64,000 nt of DNA, taken from assembly GCA_024516155.1 (NCBI GenBank), contig JAJJXM010000003.1, positions 496,001 to 560,000 of the forward strand, given 5' to 3'. Shown in pieces: positions 55,764 to 64,000 of this stretch (the stretch's first letter is position 1; the number at the start of each line of letters is the position of its first letter). The notes under the pieces are model-generated. The model saw nothing but the letters and a program-made list of their open reading frames with translations, searched no databases and was not told the origin of the DNA. This stretch comes from Pyronema omphalodes (taxonomy: Eukaryota; Ascomycota; Pezizomycetes; Pezizales; Pyronemataceae). Position numbers and translations under genes: made by a program.

Positions 55764-58700
55764 TTGAGTGTCGAAAAGAACTTATGAAGGAATTATGAAA
55801 ATGGGAATTATGCATTAATCTTGTGTGGTATTCTTATATATATCCAGTATCATTATGCGAGGGTTCACGGTACGAAAGCTTCAACGTTAGTACTCAAAAT
55901 AATACCAGATGAATTACCCAACAATATTGAGTTCAATTTGTGCGAGGCTTTTTGGCCTAGTAATGATCTGTGGAATTGCAGTAGAAGAGGATAAATGGAG
56001 GTGGAATTGTAAAAATCTTAACAAGATATTGGCGCTATGAAAGATCAACCGAAGACAAAACTTCGATGCTTTCATACAAATGATAGAAATTCATGGACAC
56101 AGCTTACCAAAGTTATGGACCAACGATATTCTATATCAACTTCGAGTGCTAAGAAGTCTCCGAGGACAGTATATTATTCTCAGAAATTGTCACAGCTTCT
56201 CAATATCACGGTATCCATAATTCTTCCAAAGATATCGCGCTAGTCAACTTATACCAGGTATGTGGTTCGCTCGCCGCCACTAATAATGTATTCAGTAGAA
56301 TACACAAAGGAGCGTTCAGTGTATTGACTGCGCATATATATACCGCCTTTTCCATCACCACCCGATCCTTGTTTCGTCGAAGGTATGAACAGAAGTCAAC
56401 TCCATACGAAAGAGTTGTAGTTAGTAGATCTGGAAGAGTAACAGATAACTGTACTGAAAAGGTAAGCAAACAGCACCGCTGGGTGCTGAGGATATGTCTC
56501 TACGAGCAAGATTCTAAAATGATATTTGAGCCAGGCTTCGGCTAGACCCCACCAAGGAGAAAGTGCAATTTATGTGAATCGCATCCTGGAAAGATGGAAT
56601 TCCTACACCTTATAATTTACTTACCCGAGTCCTTGCTATGGTAAGGAAGTGAAATCGATATCTCTTCGACTTCATTAACAATTTTTATTGCTGTCAACCT
56701 TGTGAGCTCATTGACCCAATTTTGTGTTACATATCCCTACGGTTTTTGTTTTTAACAAGATGTTCCGCCAGTATCTTTCCGTCCCAGCCCTCTTCACACC
56801 GCATTGCATTTGTTCTCGGCATCTTACATCCTCCCAGCCATGAACAATCTTCCGTAGCTCTGTATCCGATGCACCCAGATACTCGGAACTAATACCACAA
56901 AATACCAACGGCATATCGCCAGTAGATGTTTCAAAGTTAACTGTGTCAGAAATCCCAACTCCCTATCAACCCCCGGGATTGCAGTTTATATTCCACTCAA
57001 GACGCTACACCGTAAAAGTATCAAGATAAAACATCTCCAATCCTCAGTGTTCAGTCAGACTGGTTACGTGGCGTCATGTTATTAGAAATACACAATTCAA
57101 CAGATATGACTCTATCGAATTGGATGAGTAAGTAGATAGATCCCTATCCATGCTACACAGATTTATTGTACCACTTGATTTTCTAGCTTGTCTAGAACAT
57201 GACTTACTTCCATCAAAGACAAGCCATCAGATATATCATAACAAACATGTCTCTGCCTCAATTTAGCCTTATTTATTTAGGTATTATTATGGGATTTTAT
57301 GTACTTCACTATCGAGATATATGTGCTTTTAATTTGATAAATTACAACCCATCCCGGGATAGTACCAGTACTAAGTAATTATAATCCATTGAATCTATAC
57401 GCAAAAATTAGAACCAAATTTCTAGCTCGGGTTACCATCCTTCTTTCAACTATGGGGTTAATGCAAGGGGTTCAAGCAATCACCCAAAGCAGCAGCCCGT
57501 GACTACATCCCTTCAATACACCAAAAGCTAGGTCAATCGTTCCTCATTGGTGGTACCGCTCATCCTACGTTTAACCCAGACCGTGGAACCGAAGGCGTAT
57601 AGCATGGGACCAAGCATTCTGATTCACAGAATGTATGTATCCGAGGGATTTACAGTTCCTTCCAAATTATGGCGAGCTGAGAGCTGCACATGTACCACTT
57701 GTCGTACAAAACATTTGCACTAATTCTGCAACAATGCTGTTTTTGCATATTATGGAATTGTGCGCGTGATATCTATATTCTCTGATGCAGAAAATAGAAA
57801 CAGAATGAATCATAAGGAATAAATATGTAGTGAAAATTTCACATAGATACATATGATCAATGTTTTGTACCTAGTCCACCGAATTGAGTTTATTTCGATA
57901 AAGCGCCATTAAATAATGTTTGAATTGGTAAAGTGGGACTGGACTCTAGGTAACAACTTACCGTTCTGTCCACCATCCAAAACGGAACTTCTCCGCAAGC
58001 TTCTTTCAGTGTCACGAATGGCACACGCCTAACAAAAAGCCTAGAAGTCCTATAACGAAACATAAACCTCACCCAGGACCCTATCTTTCCCGAATCTTGA
58101 CCATTCATCCATTCTAGACCCATCGAAATAGGGAGGGTTTCAACCGTTTTTAATACATACAGAAGCACAAACACAAGAACAGGCACCTATCGCTTATAGA
58201 AGTTATAACCAGAGCCAGGAATTACCATGGAAAAATATCGAACGATAACCAGGTAATCTCTGCTCCTATCCGTTGGAACACCCGGTGATCCCGTGTGGAG
58301 GCGGGGGGCGCTTAAAGTTCTCAGGGAGCCGGCCGGTGATTTCTAACTTCACTTGTAAGGTGTAACTGCTCTATTCGTGGAATTGGGAACCTTATTGTCC
58401 TATCGTATGCTGGTTTCCTGAGGCTGGTATCTTTACATTGCGGAACATCGCGTGCTCTTGAGTACAGATGATGCTACCACCCCCTCCCCCCTCATGGCGG
58501 TTTGAAGCGGGTGGCGGAAGTGGCCGTTATATGGCGGAACTAATGCAGGATTTGTAGAAGATTTGTACAGTTTCTAGAATGTTTAGAGAAGGTGATTACT
58601 GAACTTTACAAAACGATTGGTGAAGATGGGGAAATTTGTATACAGCAAGCAGGGATGGGGATGGCGATTATCATGGCGGTGAAGTCCGAGCGGTTGAATT

Positions 58701-59327
58701 GACGGGCTTGGTACGAGGTCTGATTCACTGAAGATATGGATACTCTGACACCTTCCTAATTATCAGCGGTACATACACGAGGTGCTGGGTCCGAGGTTGA
58801 GGGGGACAGGCAGGTATCCAGGGTATTTGATTTTGCTGTGGTGCGCACGTTTGATTACTTATTGTTGGAGATTCTGAATTTCGCGTGAATAGTAATATCA
58901 ATTCTTAACTCTAAACTATCCGGAGGAACAAAAGTAGTTGTTTAAATGCAATAACCCGCGTGGCTTGTAAAAAATGATCCGTTGCATCGCTTTGCATCGA
59001 AAAAAATAGCACTTCGATAGCATCCGCAACGCCTTGCATCCTTCTAAACGAAATACAGCATTAATTGGGGTATATACATATTGATCCAGGATATTTGGTC
59101 CACAGGCCGATCCCGGGTTTCTCACAGAACCAAGGCCCCACGTACGCATGCATCAAACCTCATTGCCTACCCTTAGTGGTAACTTGATATTGTCATGTGG
59201 TACAACCATCGGCTCCAGAGATAGTAAAGGTTAATTTCGTATCGATGCCCAAACTCCGAGAGACATAGTATAAAACCCCGCCGTACCAAGGCTCTTGTAG
59301 TTCTCCAGCCCAGCTCGTCTCACCAAA
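55764..59327. other. 3.5-kb gene-poor stretch
   Basis: AT-rich with short unconvincing frames on both strands and no RNA gene or repeat family I can name. The last ~100 bases are the promoter of the M28 peptidase gene. Confidence 0.45.
59269..59275 (+). promoter_or_regulatory. Candidate TATA box of the M28 peptidase gene
   Basis: TATAAAA, 53 bases upstream of the start codon, followed by a C-rich and CT-rich leader typical of well-expressed fungal genes. Confidence 0.5.
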
Positions 59328-61034
59328 ATGAAGTTCACGTCAACCCTTCTTCTCTCCTCTCTTACCATCGGGGCTGTTGCGGAATCATCCGATTGGTTCC
59401 CCATCTGGCGTCCACTTGTTCAGTCCAACCAGCTAAGAAGAGTCTTATACCGCACCAATTTATTAAAACATGCCGATGCACTCACTGAACACGCCAAATT
59501 GTCAGATGGAACCCGTGCCTTCGGTTCCAAGGGACACAATGCCACTGTGGAATACATCCAGAAGAAGTTAGAGAAGACCGGATACTATGATGTTGAGCTC
59601 CAGACTTTCAAGTACTTGTTCTCTGAGGGAACCGCCAACTTCACTGTGCCCACTGGAACCACTGAGAAGCACTATGCAACAGAGTGGTTCACCTACGGTC
59701 CAGCCGGAAGTGTTAAAGCGCCTTTGGTGGCCGTGAGCGACATTGGATGTACAGCTGTATGTGTAATATTGATGTAGTGAGTTTCAGTGCTAATGTGGTA
59801 CAGGCAAACTTCCCCGCCGAGGTCAAGGGCAACATTGCATTGATCAAGCGAGGATCCTGTGAATTCGGATTGAAAATTGCATTGGCTGGTGCTGCCGGTG
59901 CCGCCGGCGCTATTATCTACAACAACGCAGATGGACCAGTTGGAGGTGGCACTTTGGGTCAACCCTCACGTCCGGAGATTGGTCCTTATGTTCCGGCTGG
60001 ATCTATCAGTGGTGTCGACGGTAATGCCTTGCTCGCGCAAATGGCCTCTGGTACTGTAACTGGAAGCATTGTGGTGAACGCTGTCAACGAGGATCGGTAT
60101 ACCAGCAACGTACTGGCTACCACAAAGAGCGGTGACAAGAAGAACGTTGTTATGGCTGGTGGTCACACTGACTCGGTTCCTGCTGGACCGGTAAGCTCTT
60201 TCCAGTTTTTCATTAGTCGTCGAATTAATAAGATGGATAGGGCGTCAACGATGACGGATCTGGATCTATGGGTATCCTCGAGATTGCCCTACAGCTACCC
60301 AAGTGGTCAGTGAGGAACGCCGTTCGTTTCGGTTTCTGGACTGCTGAGGAATATGGTCTTGTCGGTTCTGAACACTGGGTGACTTCCTTGTCCAAGGAGC
60401 AGATTTCGGATATTGCTGTGTACCTCAACTTTGACATGTAAGTACCTGATGCTCTCTTCTGGAGAATCTGATGTTGACTGTGGTAGGATTGCGAGTCCCA
60501 ATTTTGGATATTTCTTGTATGACGGAGACGGAAGTGCGTTCAATTTGACTGGTCCTAAGGGAAGTGACCATATCGAGCATCTCTTCGAGGACTACTTCAA
60601 GGAGGTTGGTATCAAGACTGCACCAACTGCCTTCGACGGTCGTAGCGACTATGGTCCTTTCCTTACTGCTGGTATTCCGAGCGGAGGTATCTTCACTGGA
60701 GCTGAGAAGCTAAAGACCGAGGAAGAAGCCAAATGGTTAGTTCCCATCTTACCCCGCGATACGAGGGACGATCACTAACCATCTTTATAGGTGGGGTGGA
60801 CGCGCAGGCATCGCGTATGATCCTAACTACCACAAGGCCGGCGATACCAAAGATAACTGTAACGTGGGTGCGTGGCTTGAAAACGTGAAGGCAGCGGCAC
60901 ATGCGATTGCGACATACGCGAGGGATTTGAAGGGTATTCCGCGTAACGTTGCGCGTCCGAAGTTGGCCAAGAAACAGATTAGTCACGATCAGCGACGACA
61001 CTCTGCTTGTGGGCATGCTCTGAATTCCATTTAA
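59328..61034 (+). CDS. Secreted M28-family aminopeptidase with PA domain
   Basis: Exons 59328-59756, 59804-60190, 60241-60437, 60487-60735 and 60791-61034 give 501 residues, usual for fungal vacuolar or extracellular aminopeptidases. The signal peptide is MKFTSTLLLSSLTIGAVA. A PA (protease-associated) domain spans roughly residues 125-235 ('GNIALIKRGSCEFGLKIALA'). The zinc site is complete: His264 in 'GGHTDSV', Asp276 in 'GVNDDGSG', the Glu pair in 'WTAEEYGLVGS', Asp in 'NFDM', and His in 'YHKAGDT'. It should be an active zinc exopeptidase releasing N-terminal residues outside the cell or in the vacuole. N-glycosylation sites are present. The C-terminus is basic with two cysteines. Confidence 0.94.
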
Positions 61035-61526
61035 AAAGTTGTAAATACACGTGCTTATGAACAAGATAATCAAAATTAAATATTTGAGACAATTATTATA
61101 CATACCTTTGAGAGCTGTGATTGGGACCGTTTAGCGAGTCTCCGAGGCTGATTTCTACGTTTCGCTAACATCGCGACTTGATAGACTCAACATGAAACTC
61201 GAGTTACAGGATCTTCAGCTATCACCCATACCAATTGGAACTTGCAATATCCATCTACAAAGGAATTTGGAGATCCTCGTGTCGGCGCCAAATCTGCAGT
61301 GCAACATTGCACCGCCCGGTCCAATCAACAAACCAGCAACCAGAGGCTTCGGCCCCGATGATGACAACGTCAGACTGAATACGAGCTCTCGATCAAACAC
61401 AGCAGCAAGCAAGCCAAATATCCTCATGTTTAATATCTTCACTCTTAAATATCGTACTTCAGACTATACGATGCAGTTGATAGCCTTGCTTTGGAACAGC
61501 ATGTTACCTCTGCGAACTTGAACCCT
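61035..61526. other. Intergenic region, no gene seen
   Basis: A 109-codon frame at 61192-61521 has no recognisable features and ends just before the next gene, so it is probably leader sequence. Confidence 0.45.
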
Positions 61527-63538
61527 ATGGCTTCGAATAACATCCACACGGGTATTTGGACCAACCACGCCAAAGGACATATTCTCGGTTCTACATTGAC
61601 CTTGACGGACTCTCAGGCTCTGGCTCTCGTATCAGTTCTGGCAGTCCTCATAACCCATACTTCGACTCGTTCCTTCAAGATCCTTCGCTACGCACTCTAC
61701 CACCTCCGTACTCATGAAGTATCACGCGATGGACTTGCTCGGCAGCAAGACGTGCTTCTCCGCAACGGCGAGACCGACATGGCAATGCTTCCAGTAATCG
61801 GTTGGATTGCGTATAAATGGAAAGGACATACCAAAAACCCATTCAGACGAAGTTTCGCTATATTTGCTTTCACGCTTGTCCACATGTTGCTGTTCGTCGT
61901 AGCTGGAGTTGCAACAAGTTTTGTGGCATCTGGAGGAGACCAGCCGGTAATTGCAAAAGGACAAGACTGCGGCTACTGGTTATTATCCAAAAAGGCGGTT
62001 GGACCACTCACGGCGTACCAAACGGAGAGATTGAAAGTTGCCTCGCTTACGAGGTCATACAAACGACTATGCTACAATCCGGACAGCGATAACCAGAGTG
62101 AATGTCGAGTATTCCAACGCCCAAAGCTGGAATGGAAGGAGACACATAATTCATCTTGCCCGTTTATTGGCGGTATCTGTCTCGAGGGAAATACGGCTTC
62201 TTATACCATGGATACCGGTCTTCAAAGTACAGCGGAACTGGGAATCAATACTGCTTATCCGATGCAATGGCAACGTAGGGCAACATGTTCACCATTAAAG
62301 ACGGAAGGATACACAGAAGTTCGCGTAGGCACCGGAAAAAATGGCGAGAATGTCACTCACTACAATTACGGGCCGGTGGGTCTTCTTGGGAACTCCACAT
62401 ATTCGATCAGCGACTACGAAAAGATCGCCGCAGGGGGATTAGAGTTGGGCATCCAAACCACCACACCATGGATTGGGAATGGATCTATTCAGATTGATCC
62501 ACCTATTCCACAAATCAAGAGAGATGATGCCGATGTTACACTCTATTTCTTCGTCGCTGGAGGAATTGAGTTTTATGAACGTAAGGATCATTACACAACA
62601 ACCGTTGCTATTAGCCTGTGGTAACTTGTGGCTAACAATATCTACCGACAGCCGTTGATGACCCTCTTTTTTCCGCGCATCGAAAGGGTCAATACTTTAT
62701 CATGCCAGACTATGAACCATTACCTTCCTACAAAGCCGACAACCCGGTTACGGTTATGGGATGCATAGAACAGAGCCGTATCTGCAATCCTCGGTCCAGA
62801 GTCTGCACGCCTTTCGTACCGGCATTCGATCCAACCGCTAGCTTTTATGGTCAGGTCGCTGCCAATAAAAACGAGCTTCCGATTGCTTTTCTTCTTGATG
62901 TTACTCTTAAAGCCATGTCCATGTACTTCCAAAGTATTGCACAAGGTGCTTCAGTCCTTGCTATCACGGATCATATTTTTGCTGGTTCCGCTATCGGACT
63001 TGCACGAGAACAATGGAAGAAAGAGGCAGCGCATCTTTTCCAACTAGGGTTAGCTGGGGCACAGGTAGAGATTGCTAGAATTGCAAAAGAAAGCTATCCT
63101 AGAAACCATGGGGATTATATGACGAATATCATGCCGGAACAGTTCCGAAACACATGCAAGATGGTGATCTTCCATGAAGCTGGATACACCTCGATATCGA
63201 TGCTGGGTCTTTGGATTATCGTTACTGGATCGATAATCATTACGGTAATTAGCTTAATGGATGATGTTGTGGGTAGATGGGTCCAGAAACGTTGGCCACA
63301 CCGGGTACTGGCATGGACAAGGATGGATGGGATATTTTGGCTGCTGAGGATGATCAACGAAGAAAGGAACATAGGGAATTGGACGGATGGAGAGATTCCG
63401 AGAACTTTACGGAAAGGTGAAACCTTGGGTGTTGTGGAGGTGGTTGAAGGACACGTGGGGCTTTCCAGGGTGGCAAGCGGATTTGATCTAAGCAAAGAAA
63501 CGTTGCGGGGTAGTGAGTTTGGTCCAGATAAAGTTTAA
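61527..63538 (+). CDS. Large fungal membrane protein of unknown function
   Basis: Exons 61527-62580 and 62652-63538 (71-nt intron, donor gtaagg) give 646 residues. Hydrophobic segments: 'ALALVSVLAVLITHT' (about residues 32-47), 'FAIFAFTLVHMLLFVVAGVAT' (about 111-133) and, near the C-terminus, 'MLGLWIIVTGSIIITVISLM'. Between the second and third lies a ~400-residue, cysteine-rich region with several N-glycosylation sites, so it is probably outside the cell or lumenal. The C-terminal ~100 residues are charged and probably cytosolic. This layout is common in fungal proteins annotated only as hypothetical or transmembrane. I chose the ATG at 61527; upstream in-frame sequence has no ATG. Confidence 0.78.
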
Positions 63539-63819
63539 TGGTCACCTTCCTTATCTAACAAAAGCATCTTTCTTGTTGCGTGATTTTTGAAACATATCAA
63601 TCTGTCACCGCATGTTACCAAGCATGATTTTCGATGGAATTATTATTGGCTGCATATCTAGCATACCGCCACAAAGCTTATATCTCTAGTGATTAAACGT
63701 CTTCATACAACTCCGGCTCAAAAAGATATCGCAAATAAAATACAAAACATCCATTAACAACTCATAGCTTAATCATATCTAGCCTCTCATTTGGCAATCC
63801 TAACACTTCTTACGCGTCT

Positions 63820-64000
63820 TTAGGAGTGAGCAGCCGCCGCCTCGCGCTCAGCCTGGGCCTTCTTGTGGCTAGCACCCTTGATGTATCCACTCAAGTCTCC
63901 AACGGGAAGGTTGACAGGGAAATCAACCGAAGCCAACATTCCGACAGTGAAAACCCACCATCCACCAGCAACAACAAATAGCAAGACCCATCCGGCAGCA
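63820..64000 (-). CDS. GPR1/FUN34/YaaH family transporter (C-terminal part)
   Basis: The window edge cuts this minus-strand gene; only the last ~60 residues are seen. They comprise a hydrophobic span 'GWVLLFVVAGGWWVFTVGML' followed by 'VDFPVNLPVGDLSGYIKGAS', a good match to the C-terminal block of GPR1/FUN34/YaaH proteins (for example yeast Ato1-type), which carry acetate or ammonium across the plasma membrane. The tail 'HKKAQAEREAAAAHS' is cytosolic-looking. The rest of the gene lies to the right of the window. Confidence 0.82.
   Translation of the reverse strand, partial: AAGWVLLFVVAGGWWVFTVGMLASVDFPVNLPVGDLSGYIKGASHKKAQAEREAAAAHS

Noticed and set aside
1..64000. CRISPR arrays, bacterial operons or riboswitches
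   Set aside because: None seen; intron structure and gene content show eukaryotic (fungal) nuclear DNA.

Overview
The window looks like nuclear DNA of a filamentous ascomycete (Pezizomycotina). The evidence is short introns of about 45-285 nt with GT...AG ends and CTRAY-type branch points, two conidiation (Con-6) genes, a LaeA-like methyltransferase, a DUF2406 protein, a GPR1/FUN34/YaaH transporter, a PTPA phosphatase activator and a Tad-clade LINE. A Leotiomycetes origin is my impression only. Gene density is moderate, with several long gene-poor stretches.

Layout. 1-7 kb: almost empty, with a 5'-truncated LINE tail (1941-2323) and a small two-exon gene (4401). 7-11.2 kb: LaeA-like methyltransferase, PTPA phosphatase activator, and a minus-strand protein with a retropepsin-like C-terminus. 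12.1-13.95 kb: a LINE derivative that keeps the gag-like ORF1 but lacks the reverse transcriptase, bounded by a 17-bp target-site duplication, inserted about 230 bp upstream of an RBR ubiquitin ligase gene (14.2-15.7 kb). 18-25.8 kb: membrane-anchored SGNH-type protein, tRNA-Lys, an unidentified protein, an aldo/keto reductase, con-6 (minus), and tRNA-Arg (minus). 25.9-27.3 kb: ADP-ribosylglycohydrolase. 27.6-34.3 kb: a secreted-protein gene embedded in a decayed repeat array that carries two broken partial copies of the same gene and a cascade of short tandem repeats. 34.8-36.1 kb: a four-exon DUF2406 gene. 36-40 kb: gene-poor. 40.2-47.6 kb: TIM-barrel sugar isomerase-like protein, a mitochondrial-type Con-6 paralogue, a small two-exon gene, and a multipass membrane protein. 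48.3-50.1 kb: a cytochrome P450. 53.0-54.1 kb: a Tc1/mariner transposase with an altered catalytic residue. 55.4 kb: a small secreted six-cysteine (knottin-like) peptide precursor with a Kex2-type site. 59.3-61.0 kb: a secreted M28 aminopeptidase. 61.5-63.5 kb: a large membrane protein. The right edge cuts a GPR1/FUN34/YaaH transporter gene.

The genes do not form an obvious pathway or secondary-metabolite cluster; most look like unrelated neighbours. The most unusual parts are the decaying secreted-protein array, the knottin-like precursor, the ORF1-only LINE with its target-site duplication, and the two Con-6 genes that share an intron position but differ in predicted location. All exon boundaries were worked out by hand from splice signals, reading frame and family similarity and have no transcript support.
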